DNA from: JACDDK01 sp038198445
Lineage (GTDB): Bacteria > Actinomycetota > Rubrobacteria > Rubrobacterales > Rubrobacteraceae
Length of the DNA: 64,000 nucleotides
Assembly (NCBI GenBank): GCA_038198445.1
Contig: JBBPZZ010000122.1
Span: 1 to 64,000 of the forward strand
Reading direction: 5' to 3'
The translations under genes were made by a program, and so were the position numbers. Position 1 is the stretch's first letter. Each line of letters starts with the position of its first letter. The notes below the pieces were generated by a model, which ran no database searches, was not told the DNA's origin, and was given only the letters and a program-made list of their open reading frames with translations. This document shows, in pieces, positions 17,235 through 26,719 of the stretch.

Positions 17235-18367
17235 CGGCGCGCGGCCTCCCGAACGCGGCGCCCAGCTTCGTTCCGCGCCCAGCGATCTACGTTCTCTATC
17301 GCTTCCATGCTGTTCATTTCTCCAAACTCCGGCACCGTCTCAAGTACCTCCTCGATCACATCGGCTATCTGAAGAAATTGTATCCCGCCTTCAAGGAAAG
17401 CCTCGACAGCCACCTCGTTTGCCCCGTTGAGCGCCACCGGATACGCGCCACCGACCCGTCCCGCCTCCACCGCGAGCGGCAGACACCTGAAGACATCATT
17501 GCGCGGTTGGTCGAAGGTCCACGACATCTCATCGAAGTCGACACGTTCAGCCCCCACGTCCATCCTTTCCGGATAGAAGACCGCGTAAGCGATCGGTAAC
17601 CGCATGTCCGGCAACGCCGCGTGCATGATGACGGAACCATCATTGAAGATAGCACCCCCATGCACCACCGACTGGCGATGCACGACTACACGAACCGCCT
17701 CGTAAGAAACGTCGAAGAGGTGATGCGCCTCTATGACTTCCAGTCCCTTGTTCATCATCGTGGCGGAGTCTATGGTGATCTTGGCCCCCATACTCCACGT
17801 CGGATGCTTTAACGCATCCTCCGGCCCAACCGCGAGAAGCCGCGCTTTGTCGAACTCGAAGAACGGTCCCCCAGACGCGGTAAGCAATACCTCGTCCACG
17901 CCATCCTTACCCTGCAAACACTGAAAGATCGCCGAATGCTCGGAATCCACGGGTATTATGCGGTTACCTTTGGCGAGGCCCATTATCCATTCCCCGCCGA
18001 CCACGAGCGACTCCTTGTTGGCCAGGGCTACGCGGTGGCCGGCTTCGAGCGCGGCGACGGTGGCGGAGAGGCCGGCGAAACCGACGACGCCGTTGAGCAC
18101 GATGTCGGTCGGGACTTTGGCGAGCTCGCGGGCGGCGCCTGGGCCTGTAAGCAGTTCGGCTTTGCCGCCTCTGAGCGGGCCTGGATCTCCGCTCTCCAGG
18201 GCGAGGTACTCGGGGTTAAACTCAAGAGCCTGGGCCTGAAGGAGGTCCGCGTTGGAGGCGGCGGAGAGGCCAACTACCTCGAAACGTTCAGGGTAAGCGC
18301 GCACGACGTCGAGGGTTTGCGTGCCTACACTGCCGGTCGAGCCGAGGATGGTGAGGCGTCGTCTCAT
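17231..18367 (-). CDS. dxr: 1-deoxy-D-xylulose 5-phosphate reductoisomerase
   Basis: The second enzyme of the MEP isoprenoid pathway; it rearranges and reduces DXP to MEP with NADPH. The NADPH site GSTGSVGTQTL is at the N-terminus. The metal and substrate block SEHSAIFQCLQG lies near residue 145, and NKGLEVIEAHHLFD follows. Length 378 is normal. It lies 25 bases after cdsA and overlaps rseP. The C-terminal helices end in an arginine-rich tail. Confidence 0.96.
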   Translation of the reverse strand: MRRRLTILGSTGSVGTQTLDVVRAYPERFEVVGLSAASNADLLQAQALEFNPEYLALESGDPGPLRGGKAELLTGPGAARELAKVPTDIVLNGVVGFAGLSATVAALEAGHRVALANKESLVVGGEWIMGLAKGNRIIPVDSEHSAIFQCLQGKDGVDEVLLTASGGPFFEFDKARLLAVGPEDALKHPTWSMGAKITIDSATMMNKGLEVIEAHHLFDVSYEAVRVVVHRQSVVHGGAIFNDGSVIMHAALPDMRLPIAYAVFYPERMDVGAERVDFDEMSWTFDQPRNDVFRCLPLAVEAGRVGGAYPVALNGANEVAVEAFLEGGIQFLQIADVIEEVLETVPEFGEMNSMEAIENVDRWARNEAGRRVREAARR

Positions 18368-18392
18368 GCGACGGATGTCGTGTAGGTCAAAA

Positions 18393-19169
18393 TCATATGA
18401 GCAGAGAAATGTAGTATACTGCCGGGGCGGTAAAGAGGAGACTGTCTACCCGGTCCAGGGCTCCGCCGTGTCCGGGGAGACTTCTTCCCAGGTCCTTTAT
18501 GTCCAAGATGCGTTTCAAAATGGACTCGAAGAGGTCTCCGCTCTGGCTGAGTATGGAGATGGCGGCGCCCGACATCGCCGCCTGAGGAACCGGGAAGCCC
18601 AGGAACCGCACGCAGACCCATCCGACGACGAACGTCGTCAGCACGAGGCCGCCGATGCCGCCCTCAACGGTCTTCTTTGGGCTAAGGGTCGGGAAGAGGA
18701 GGTGGCGTCCAAAGAGGCGTCCGGCGAAGTAACCGCCGGCATCCGAGACCCAGGGTCCGACCACGGCTATGAGGATCAAGGGTATCCGTACCGCGTCGGG
18801 GCGTTCGGAGATGAGTCCAAGATGCGCCAGGGGCGCGCCGACCCATATTGCCATCAGCAGTATCGCCAGCACCGCCCGCAGGGTGCGGGCCTCAGGCTTT
18901 CCAGCAAGCCAGAACAGCGCCCACGGCAGACTTAGCATGGCACCCGCCATGATGCCGGGGAGTCCGTAAGGGATAGAGAGGAGGACCGGGAGTACGCCCG
19001 CTCCCAGAGCGGCTGGAAACGGTAGAGGCTGAAGCGCGCGGGACAACTCGTAGGCGGCCAGTCCCACTACCAGCAGGACGAGTAGGAGAACGGCCCAGGT
19101 CCCCAGAAGAATAGCTCCAAGAGTGATGGGAGCGAGGATCAAGGCGGTGACGGTTCGCCACCTGAGCAT
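18393..19169 (-). CDS. cdsA: Phosphatidate cytidylyltransferase
   Basis: An integral membrane enzyme that makes CDP-diacylglycerol from phosphatidate and CTP. The 258 residues contain about seven hydrophobic segments. Two signatures are visible: SDAGGYFAGRLFGRH in the middle, and LPGHGGALDRVDSLLF near the C-terminus, the family signature with the catalytic aspartates. It follows uppS by 12 bases, giving the common frr-uppS-cdsA-dxr order of lipid and isoprenoid genes. Confidence 0.94.
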   Translation of the reverse strand: MLRWRTVTALILAPITLGAILLGTWAVLLLVLLVVGLAAYELSRALQPLPFPAALGAGVLPVLLSIPYGLPGIMAGAMLSLPWALFWLAGKPEARTLRAVLAILLMAIWVGAPLAHLGLISERPDAVRIPLILIAVVGPWVSDAGGYFAGRLFGRHLLFPTLSPKKTVEGGIGGLVLTTFVVGWVCVRFLGFPVPQAAMSGAAISILSQSGDLFESILKRILDIKDLGRSLPGHGGALDRVDSLLFTAPAVYYISLLI

Positions 19170-19181
19170 TTGCCTGTACCT

Positions 19182-19886
<705 letters not shown>

Positions 19887-19940
19887 GACGCGAGTCTCCG
19901 CGAGAGCATTGGGCGGGCGTTTTCGGACGGGCTCCAGCGC

Positions 19941-20501
19941 CTATACCTCCAGTAGCTCGGACTCTTTGTCCGAGACGGCATCGTCGATGCGCTTTACGTA
20001 GTCGTTCGTGAGCTTCTGGAGTTCCTGCTCGGCGCGGCGCTCATCGTCTTCGGAGACCTCGCCCTCCCTGCGTAGCTCGGAGATATCGCGCATCTCGTCG
20101 CGGCGGACGTTGCGCACCGAGACCCGGCCCTCCTCCGCCATGTGGCGGGCCAGCCGGATCAACTCGCGGCGACGTTCCTCGGTTAGCTCGGGTATGGGCA
20201 GGCGCAGGATCTTGCCGTCGTTCTGCGGGTTCAGGCCGATGTCCGAGTTCTCGATGGCGCGTTCGATCTGCTTCAGGGAACCAGGGTCGAAGGGCGTCAC
20301 CGTCATCAGCCGCGGCTCCGGCACGCCGATGTTCGCGACGCTGCGTATTGGCATCCGAGACCCATAGACTTCGACCTCGATCCTGTCAAGGATCGCCGGA
20401 TTAGCCCGGCCCGTGCGTATGGTCGCGAAGTGGTTTTTAACGGATTCAAGGGCGCCTTTCATCCGGCGCTCGGCGATCTCAAGGTCTACAACGTCCGACA
20501 T
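19941..20501 (-). CDS. frr: Ribosome recycling factor
   Basis: Splits post-termination ribosomes with EF-G. The 186-residue protein shows the tRNA-mimic family blocks RTGRANPAILDRIEVEVYGS, PLTEERR-like PELTEERRRELIRLA and VRNVRRDEM. It starts one base after the pyrH stop, giving the universal rpsB-tsf-pyrH-frr order. Confidence 0.97.
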   Translation of the reverse strand: MSDVVDLEIAERRMKGALESVKNHFATIRTGRANPAILDRIEVEVYGSRMPIRSVANIGVPEPRLMTVTPFDPGSLKQIERAIENSDIGLNPQNDGKILRLPIPELTEERRRELIRLARHMAEEGRVSVRNVRRDEMRDISELRREGEVSEDDERRAEQELQKLTNDYVKRIDDAVSDKESELLEV

Positions 20502-21308
20502 TTATTCTTCCTCCCCGCCGGTTTCGTCTTTGTTGTTCCACACCAGAGAACCTACCGGCTCGCCCTTCAAGATACGGCTCAGGTTTCCGGGTTTAAGTAT
20601 ATCGAATACCACTATGGGAAGGTTCTCTCCGCTGCATAGAGTAGCCGCGGTGTGATCCATGACGGAGAGGTTTTTTGAAAGGAGGTCCATGTAGTTGAGT
20701 CGCGGCACCCGGATCGCGTCAGGATGCGTGCGCGGGTCTTTATCGTATACGCCGTCCACCTGGTTTTTCGCCATAAGCAGGGCGTCCGCGCCTATCTCTA
20801 GGGCTCGCAGGGCCGCGCCGGTATCGGTCGTGAAGAACGGGTTGCCGGTACCCCCGCCGAAAATCACGACGCGCCCCTTCTCCAGGTGGCGCGTGGCCCT
20901 GCGGCGGATGTAGGGTTCGGCGACCTCCTGGATCTGGATCGCCGACTGTACCCGCGTTGGGACCCCGCGGCTCTCCAGGGCAGCCTGCAAGGCTATCGCG
21001 TTTATGACCGTCCCGAGCATGGACATGTAGTCGGCGGTCGCGCTCTCAATCCCCAGCGCGTCAGCGACCTGCGCGCCCCGGAAGATGTTGCCGCCGCCCA
21101 CGACCACCGCGAGGTCCGCGCCGGCCTCGACGGCCTCCATCATCCCGTTGACTATGGAGTCGAGGCTCGGGGGATTTATACCGTAGTCGGCCTCGCCGGC
21201 CAGGGCTTCCCCGGAGAGCTTGAGGACTACGCGCCTGACAGGTCCCAACTCCGAAACCGAGGCGCCGGCCCCTTCAGCTTCATCTCCGAGCGGACTGATC
21301 TCTTCCAC
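20502..21308 (-). CDS. pyrH: Uridylate kinase
   Basis: A hexameric amino-acid-kinase-fold UMP kinase of pyrimidine synthesis. LKLSGEAL near residue 30, VVGGGNIFRG and the GTGNPFFTTDTGAALRA block identify it. The protein has 268 residues, with ~25 extra N-terminal residues (acidic, probably disordered) and an acidic tail. It lies between tsf and frr with 6- and 0-base gaps. Confidence 0.96.
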   Translation of the reverse strand: MEEISPLGDEAEGAGASVSELGPVRRVVLKLSGEALAGEADYGINPPSLDSIVNGMMEAVEAGADLAVVVGGGNIFRGAQVADALGIESATADYMSMLGTVINAIALQAALESRGVPTRVQSAIQIQEVAEPYIRRRATRHLEKGRVVIFGGGTGNPFFTTDTGAALRALEIGADALLMAKNQVDGVYDKDPRTHPDAIRVPRLNYMDLLSKNLSVMDHTAATLCSGENLPIVVFDILKPGNLSRILKGEPVGSLVWNNKDETGGEEE

Positions 21309-21314
21309 GGCGCG

Positions 21315-21902
21315 TTAGAGCTCGTATCGGACGAACCGCCGGATTACCACGTTCTCGCCGACCTTCTGGATCGTGTCCTGCAAAAGGTCACCGACTGTCT
21401 TATCCATCTCCTTCACGAACGGCTGCGAGAGGAGAGCCTGCTCGGAGACCCACTTCTTTATGCGTCCCTCTACGATCTGGCGGGTGACGTTCTCCGGCTT
21501 GCCCATCTCGGAGGCCTGCTTCTCGGCCACGGAACGCTCCTCCGCAACGGCATCTTCCGGGATGTCCTCGGGGGCGACGCAGAGCGGGTTCATCGAGGCC
21601 ACGTGCAGGGCCACGTTGCGGGCGAACTCCTTGAAGTCCGGGGTTCGGGCGACGAAGTCCGTCTCGCAGTCGACTTCGACCATAACCCCGACCCGCCCGT
21701 TAAAGTGGATGTAGGACTCGATCAGGCCCTCGTTCGTCGCGCGGGAACTCTTTTTCTGGGCCTGGGCCTGTCCCCGCTCGCGCAGAACCTTCCGGGCGCC
21801 CTCCATGTCTTCGCCCGACTCCTGCAAAGCCCGCTTAACGGCCATCATCCCAGCCCCGGTCTCCTCGCGGAGCTGTTTGATCTTCTCTATCATGCCTGCC
21901 AA
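21315..21902 (-). CDS. tsf: Elongation factor Ts
   Basis: The guanine nucleotide exchange factor of EF-Tu. The N-terminal UBA-like domain with REETGAGMMAVKRAL is clear, and the core contains CETDFVAR. At 195 residues it is the short form (as in Thermus), lacking the second core subdomain of the ~280-residue form. The annotated start is TTG, with ATG three codons later as an alternative. It is 3 bases from rpsB and clearly cotranscribed. Confidence 0.96.
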   Translation of the reverse strand: MAGMIEKIKQLREETGAGMMAVKRALQESGEDMEGARKVLRERGQAQAQKKSSRATNEGLIESYIHFNGRVGVMVEVDCETDFVARTPDFKEFARNVALHVASMNPLCVAPEDIPEDAVAEERSVAEKQASEMGKPENVTRQIVEGRIKKWVSEQALLSQPFVKEMDKTVGDLLQDTIQKVGENVVIRRFVRYEL

Positions 21903-21905
21903 TGT

Positions 21906-22937
21906 TTACTTCTCCTCGACTTCGTCACTGTCCGCGGCTTCTTCGGAGGACGCTTCCACGTCGGGCGCCTCCGTCTCGGCGGACGCGGCTTCTTCGTCTC
22001 CCGAAGCTGCTACCTCAGCCTCCGGTTCGCTAACAGGCTCGACTTCGGGCTGCTCCACCGAAGGTTCCGGCTCGGGAGCCTCGGTCTCTACGGGCTGTGG
22101 TTCTTCGATTGGCTCTGGGTCCCCGGAGCTTGCACCGTTCAAGCTATTGCTAGAGCTGGTCGAGGCTTCTTCGATCACTTCTTCGGAGATCTGCGCCTCC
22201 TCGATGACTGGCGGAACCGGGCGGTCTTCCACCAGAACCTCATCCTCGCCAGTGCCGGCCAAAACGGCGTCCGCGACTAGCTCAGAGATCAAATTGACCG
22301 AGCGTATGGCGTCGTCGTTTCCAGGGATGACGTAATCTATGACCTCGGGGTCGCAGTTCGTGTCCGTTAACGCGACGACCGGTATCTTCAAGCGATTGGC
22401 TTCTTTTACGAGAAGCTCTTCGCGTTTGGGATCTATGACGAAGATTGCGCCCGGCAGCCGTTCCATCTCGGTGATGCCGGCGAAGTTGCGGCGCAGCTTC
22501 TGGTACTCGCGGTACAGGGCGAACCACTCGCGTCCGGTCCGGTCTTCCTCGGGCGTCTGCTCTACGGCGGTGACCAAGCCCTTGAAGTACTGGATGCGCG
22601 GTTGGATCGTCTGGAAGTTCGTGAGCATCCCGCCGATGTAGCGCTCGGCCACGTATGGCTGGCCGCAACGCATCGCCTGCTCGGCGACGGTTAGTTGGGC
22701 CTGCTTCTTGGTGCCGACGAAGAGTACCTCGCGTCCGGCCTCGGCAACGCCCTGAATAACGGACAGAGCCTTGTCCAGAAGCGTGAGCGTCTGGTCCAGG
22801 TCGATGATGTGGACTCCGGCGCGTTGGGCGAAGATGTAGCGCTTCATCTTCGGGTTCCAGCGCTTGGCCTGATGCCCGAAGTGGACACCGGCCTCCAGCA
22901 GATCTCGGACGCCTATTCTTTCCGCTGTGCTTGCCAA
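21906..22937 (-). CDS. rpsB: 30S ribosomal protein S2 with a long acidic C-terminal tail
   Basis: Residues 1-~228 are a complete S2 with LLEAGVHFGHQ, KRWNPKMKRYIF, VGTKKQA and PGNDDAIRSV blocks. About 115 further residues are almost entirely Glu, Asp, Pro, Ser, Ala and Val, a disordered acidic tail not found in most S2 proteins. Start is TTG, with AAGGAGAG upstream. The gene heads rpsB-tsf-pyrH-frr. Its 190-base leader contains an imperfect inverted repeat that could serve S2 autoregulation. Confidence 0.96.
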   Translation of the reverse strand: MASTAERIGVRDLLEAGVHFGHQAKRWNPKMKRYIFAQRAGVHIIDLDQTLTLLDKALSVIQGVAEAGREVLFVGTKKQAQLTVAEQAMRCGQPYVAERYIGGMLTNFQTIQPRIQYFKGLVTAVEQTPEEDRTGREWFALYREYQKLRRNFAGITEMERLPGAIFVIDPKREELLVKEANRLKIPVVALTDTNCDPEVIDYVIPGNDDAIRSVNLISELVADAVLAGTGEDEVLVEDRPVPPVIEEAQISEEVIEEASTSSSNSLNGASSGDPEPIEEPQPVETEAPEPEPSVEQPEVEPVSEPEAEVAASGDEEAASAETEAPDVEASSEEAADSDEVEEK

Positions 22938-22957
22938 AACTACTTCTCTCCTTTTTC

Positions 22958-23019
22958 AGGTGGTTGGTGACCTCCGCCCGCGCATCGCAATCCGATATGC
23001 CTTCCACGGATCACCACCT
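22958..23019 (-). promoter_or_regulatory. Imperfect inverted repeat in the rpsB leader
   Basis: AGGTGGT (5' arm, with following GATCC) pairs with ACCACCT (3' arm, preceded by GGTC) on the minus strand, enclosing ~45 bases. The 3' arm ends directly before the AAGGAGAG ribosome-binding site of rpsB. The rest of the 22938-23127 gap shows no gene and no strong promoter. Confidence 0.35.
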
Positions 23020-23127
23020 GGGTATTCGACCCTTTCGCGAGCGTGCGTGATTAAAACCTCGGAGATGTTAGCACACGACGGGTAAGGCTTCTAGCCTCCC
23101 AAGAGCCGCATGCCACGCTGCGTACCC

Positions 23128-23961
23128 CTACAGAAAAGAAGAGAAAGCGCGGCTATCCGGGAGGACGCTCCGTAACTTCTCCAGGGCGCGTCGCAGGATC
23201 TGAGAGATGCGGCTCTCTGTCAGATTCATGGCCTGACCGATCTCCTTTAGCGTAAGCCCCTCGTAAAAGTAAAAAGTCGCCACCACCCGCTCCTGCTCCT
23301 TGAGACTCCTGAGCGCGCTCACGAGGTCTTCTCTTACTAGCGCCTGCTCGGCTTTCTGATCGGGTTCAGCGGATGCGGGATCCGAGACGCGTTCCTGGAA
23401 ATCTATGCCGGCGCCATCTTCCGAGAATAACCTTGCATCGAGAGAACTTACGCTGGAGCGCGAGTATTCGCCAACGAGCGCACCGTATTCCTTGACGCTG
23501 ATGTTCAGCGATCCCGCGACTTCCTCATCCGTTGGCGCGCGGCGCAGTTTCTGTGCAAGGCTCTGCTTCGCCTGCTCTATCTCGCGCATACGGGATCTGA
23601 CGCGGCGAGGCATCCAGTCTTGCCGCCGCAGTTCATCCAGTATGGACCACCGGATCTTGGAGATCGCATAGGTCTGGAACTTCGTTCCTTTGTCCGGGTT
23701 GTAGGTCTCGATAGCGCTGATGAGCCCGAGTATCCCCCAAGAGATCAAATCCTCTTGCTCCACGGGGCCCGTCATGCGAGCGCTTACCTGACCGGCGATG
23801 TACTTGACGAGCGGCGCGTAGTTAAGCAGTAGCCGGTCCCGGAGTTGCTTCGTCTCACGTTCGAGCCGGGTGCGCGCCTCCGGGGCTTTCTCCAGTTCGC
23901 CTAACCGGTACCGCGCGCCAATGTAGTCGGACCAGAGCCGCGCCAGCGTTCTATTCGTCAC
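23128..23961 (-). CDS. RNA polymerase sigma factor, FliA/WhiG family
   Basis: A 277-residue group 3 sigma factor. Region 2 (about 50-115) has EQEDLISWGILGLISAIETY and the promoter-melting ISKIRWSILDELRRQDW typical of FliA/WhiG. Region 3 follows, and region 4 (about 215-265) ends with LTLKEIGQAMNLTESRISQI. In streptomycetes WhiG controls sporulation; elsewhere FliA controls flagella. No flagellar genes are present here. It starts with GTG overlapping the dprA stop as GTGA and is thus the third gene of comM-dprA-sigma. Its regulon cannot be inferred. Confidence 0.9.
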   Translation of the reverse strand: MTNRTLARLWSDYIGARYRLGELEKAPEARTRLERETKQLRDRLLLNYAPLVKYIAGQVSARMTGPVEQEDLISWGILGLISAIETYNPDKGTKFQTYAISKIRWSILDELRRQDWMPRRVRSRMREIEQAKQSLAQKLRRAPTDEEVAGSLNISVKEYGALVGEYSRSSVSSLDARLFSEDGAGIDFQERVSDPASAEPDQKAEQALVREDLVSALRSLKEQERVVATFYFYEGLTLKEIGQAMNLTESRISQILRRALEKLRSVLPDSRAFSSFL

Positions 23962-25073
23962 GAAACCGTCATCCTCGTGAAAGCTCCGCTAGGGCTTCGG
24001 GCTACGTAGCCTTTCAACTCCAGCATTGTCAGCGCGGAGAGCAAGACGCCCATCGAGATACCGCTGCGCGCGGAGATGACATCTACTTCAGTCGGCTCAA
24101 ACCCGACGCCAAGTAACGCGGCGGCCTCGTTCTCCGGCAACTCCGCCGGGACCGGCTCATCCACTCCGCGAGGTCCGTCCTCAACTTCTGGGAGCGTCCC
24201 GACGCCCTTCGGGGCAACGGAGTCCACAAACTCCTGGATATCCCATATAACTCCCGCCCCCTCACTCAACAGTTTGTTCGATCCTTTACATTCGGTGGCT
24301 CCTATTGGTCCCGGCACGGCCCACACGTCGCGCCCGGACTCCAGGGCGTGGCGAGCCGTGATCAATGCTCCACTTTTCTCCGCGGCTTCGACTACCACGA
24401 TCACGTCGCACAAACCGGAGATGATCCTGTTCCGCGCGGGAAAGCGCCACGCGAGCGGCGCTTCGCCCAGATAGTATTCGGAAACCAACGCGCCGCCGCG
24501 CTTCACCGCGTCGAACAACTCCCGGTTCCTCTTCGGATATACGACGTCTATGCCGCAGCCAAGCACCCCTATGGTGGCTCCGCGAGCCTCCAGCGCGCCG
24601 CGATGCGCCGCGGCGTCTATGCCGAGAGCGAGGCCGCTCACCACGCAGGCGCCACGCTCTCCAAGCGCCCGGCCCAACCTCCGGGCCGTCACATCTCCCG
24701 AAACAGACGATTTTCTGGAACCAACGATTGCGACCGAGAGCCCGTCGGTCAAGACACCGTCCACGAAAAGCGCGGGAGGAGGATCTGGCGCCTCGCGCAG
24801 ACGCTCGGGGAACTCTTCGTCGGCCAGGGTCAGCACGTCTATACCTCTGGCGGAGAGTTTTTCTGTAACGGCTTGCGGGTCGAAGGTGCGTTTCAGATCG
24901 TCGAAGGCGCGTTCGGCGCGTTCGGTCATTTTCACTTTACGTGCCAGTTCGCCGGCGGACATCTTTAAAATCGTCTCGGGCGGAAGGTCGCCGAGGCGGG
25001 AGATCACACTGCTCCCCGTCCGCGATTGGAGCAGCGATAGGAAGAGATACGCTGCTCTCTCCCTATCTGTCAA
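23958..25073 (-). CDS. dprA: DNA processing protein DprA
   Basis: Binds incoming single-stranded DNA and loads RecA during natural transformation. The Rossmann-like core begins with VAIVGSRKSSVSG (about residue 110) and continues with VVSGLALGIDAAAHRGAL. An N-terminal helix-hairpin-like region and a C-terminal winged-helix-like DML1 domain (last ~65 residues) flank it. At 371 residues it is of usual length. It overlaps comM by 11 bases. Together with comM and pilBTC in this window it suggests a DNA-uptake capacity. Confidence 0.95.
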   Translation of the reverse strand: MTDRERAAYLFLSLLQSRTGSSVISRLGDLPPETILKMSAGELARKVKMTERAERAFDDLKRTFDPQAVTEKLSARGIDVLTLADEEFPERLREAPDPPPALFVDGVLTDGLSVAIVGSRKSSVSGDVTARRLGRALGERGACVVSGLALGIDAAAHRGALEARGATIGVLGCGIDVVYPKRNRELFDAVKRGGALVSEYYLGEAPLAWRFPARNRIISGLCDVIVVVEAAEKSGALITARHALESGRDVWAVPGPIGATECKGSNKLLSEGAGVIWDIQEFVDSVAPKGVGTLPEVEDGPRGVDEPVPAELPENEAAALLGVGFEPTEVDVISARSGISMGVLLSALTMLELKGYVARSPSGAFTRMTVS

Positions 25074-26574
25074 CGAACCCAGACCTCCTGTAGTTGAGTG
25101 CCTCCGCGAGATGTTCGACGCCTATGTCTTCCGCGCCTGATAGGTCAGCGACGGTGCGCGCCACTTTCAAGACACGGTCGTGTCCTCTACCGGAGAGTCC
25201 CATCCGATCTATGGCCCGCGACATGAGTGATTCCGCATCGCCGCCAAGCGCGCATATTTCGCGCAACCGACGTCCCGCGAGCGCCGAGTTGGGGACATCC
25301 TGACGGCTGGTTTGAGTCTCTCTTGCGCCTGCTACCCGCTCCCGAATTACCTCCGAGGGCTCCGCCCGCTCGTTGGCGCGAAGTTCCTCGCGGGTGAGCC
25401 TCGGCACGTCGACGAACAGGTCGATCCGGTCGAGCAGCGGCCCGGAGATGCGGCTCTGATAGCGTTCGATCTGTCCCGCCGAACACCGGCACGCCCGCCG
25501 CTTGTCGCCCGCGTATCCGCAGGGACAGGGGTTCATCGAACATACGAGCGTAACCCTCGCCGGGTAACTCAACGTTGCCGCGACCCTTGAGATGGTTACG
25601 TGCCCGTCCTCCAGCGGCTGACGCAGGACTTCGAGCGTGTTCCTGCCGAACTCCGGGAACTCGTCGAGAAACAGAATCCCATGATGCGCGAGTGACACCT
25701 CTCCAGGCCTCGGGTTGCTGCCGCCACCGGCGAGCCCGGAGGTAGAGATCGTATGGTGCGGAGCGCGGAAAGGCCGCGTCTGAATGAGGGAACCCTCGCT
25801 CTCGCCGGCGGCGCTATGGACCTTCGTGACCTCGATGCTCTCTTCCACCGTAAGCGGCGGCAGGATGCCCGGAAGCCTCCGGGCGAGCATGGTCTTGCCG
25901 GAGCCCGGCGGACCACTCATTAAAATATTGTGTCCACCGGCCGCCGCGACTTCGAGAGCGCGCTTGGCGTAACGCTGCCCAGCAACGTCCGCGAAGTCGT
26001 TGTCGGCTACCTGGGTTTCCTGATGGCCGTTAGTCGCGGCCTTCGTCCGCGGGACTTCCGTCAGGCCTCCGAGGAAATCCACGGCTTCGCGCAGCGTCCG
26101 CACTCCGTAAACACCTACACCGCCGATGGAAGCCGCCTCCGGGGCGTTGCTCTCCGGAAGGATCAGACGCGGCAACCCTGCGCGTCGCGCTCCCTCCGCC
26201 ATCGAGAGCGCGCCTCGCACGCCGCGCAACCCTCCGTCGAGCGACAGCTCGCCTACTACGCCGACCCCTTCCAAAATTTCCAGCGGGACAGTCCCGGACG
26301 CGGCGAGCACGGCGAGCGCTATCGGCAGGTCGAAAGCCGGGCCTTCCTTGCGGAGGTTCGCCGGGGCGAGGTTGACTATGACTTTCTTCGTCGGGAACTT
26401 ATAGCCGCTGTTCGAGATCGCCACCCGCACCCGCTCGCGCGCCTCCTGGACAGCAGTGTCCGGCAGACCAACGATGGAGAAGCCCGGAAGCCCGGCGCTC
26501 ACGTCCACCTCGACCTCTACGGGCAGCGCATCTATACCTAATAGGGTCAGGCTCCGCGCCCGGCACACCGACAT
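25063..26574 (-). CDS. comM: ComM/YifB-type Mg-chelatase-like AAA+ protein
   Basis: An AAA+ protein that in Vibrio promotes branch migration during transformation. An N-terminal Lon-like ChlI domain (about 1-170) precedes Walker A GPPGSGKTMLARRLPG. Walker B is FLDEFPEF. A cysteine-rich insertion CPCGYAGDKRRACRC follows, and the C-terminal Mg_chelatase_C region ends the protein. The 503-residue length is normal. It heads a comM-dprA-sigma operon. A perfect TATAAT lies ~78 bases upstream. Confidence 0.94.
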   Translation of the reverse strand: MSVCRARSLTLLGIDALPVEVEVDVSAGLPGFSIVGLPDTAVQEARERVRVAISNSGYKFPTKKVIVNLAPANLRKEGPAFDLPIALAVLAASGTVPLEILEGVGVVGELSLDGGLRGVRGALSMAEGARRAGLPRLILPESNAPEAASIGGVGVYGVRTLREAVDFLGGLTEVPRTKAATNGHQETQVADNDFADVAGQRYAKRALEVAAAGGHNILMSGPPGSGKTMLARRLPGILPPLTVEESIEVTKVHSAAGESEGSLIQTRPFRAPHHTISTSGLAGGGSNPRPGEVSLAHHGILFLDEFPEFGRNTLEVLRQPLEDGHVTISRVAATLSYPARVTLVCSMNPCPCGYAGDKRRACRCSAGQIERYQSRISGPLLDRIDLFVDVPRLTREELRANERAEPSEVIRERVAGARETQTSRQDVPNSALAGRRLREICALGGDAESLMSRAIDRMGLSGRGHDRVLKVARTVADLSGAEDIGVEHLAEALNYRRSGFVDR

Positions 26575-26651
26575 TACCCGAAGAATCCTTTCTTATAAAG
26601 ACTCGCCCGCCTACGTCCTGAATACGCCGACATGTGCAGCGTAGATCACAA

Positions 26652-26678
26652 ATTATATAGCAACATGCTTCGACGCAA
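26652..26678 (-). promoter_or_regulatory. Candidate promoter of comM-dprA-sigma
   Basis: TATAAT at 26652-26657 on the minus strand, with a weak TTTGCG-like -35 about 16 bases upstream. Predicted start near 26645 gives a ~70-base leader before comM. The 145-base gap between yraN and comM holds nothing else recognisable. Confidence 0.5.
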
Positions 26679-26719
26679 AGAACATTCTAATTCACGGATA
26701 TTTCAGATGGGGCAATCAG

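Noticed and set aside
20886..22280. Long plus-strand frame across pyrH, tsf and rpsB
   Set aside because: It spans three complete essential genes on the opposite strand and shows no family motif.
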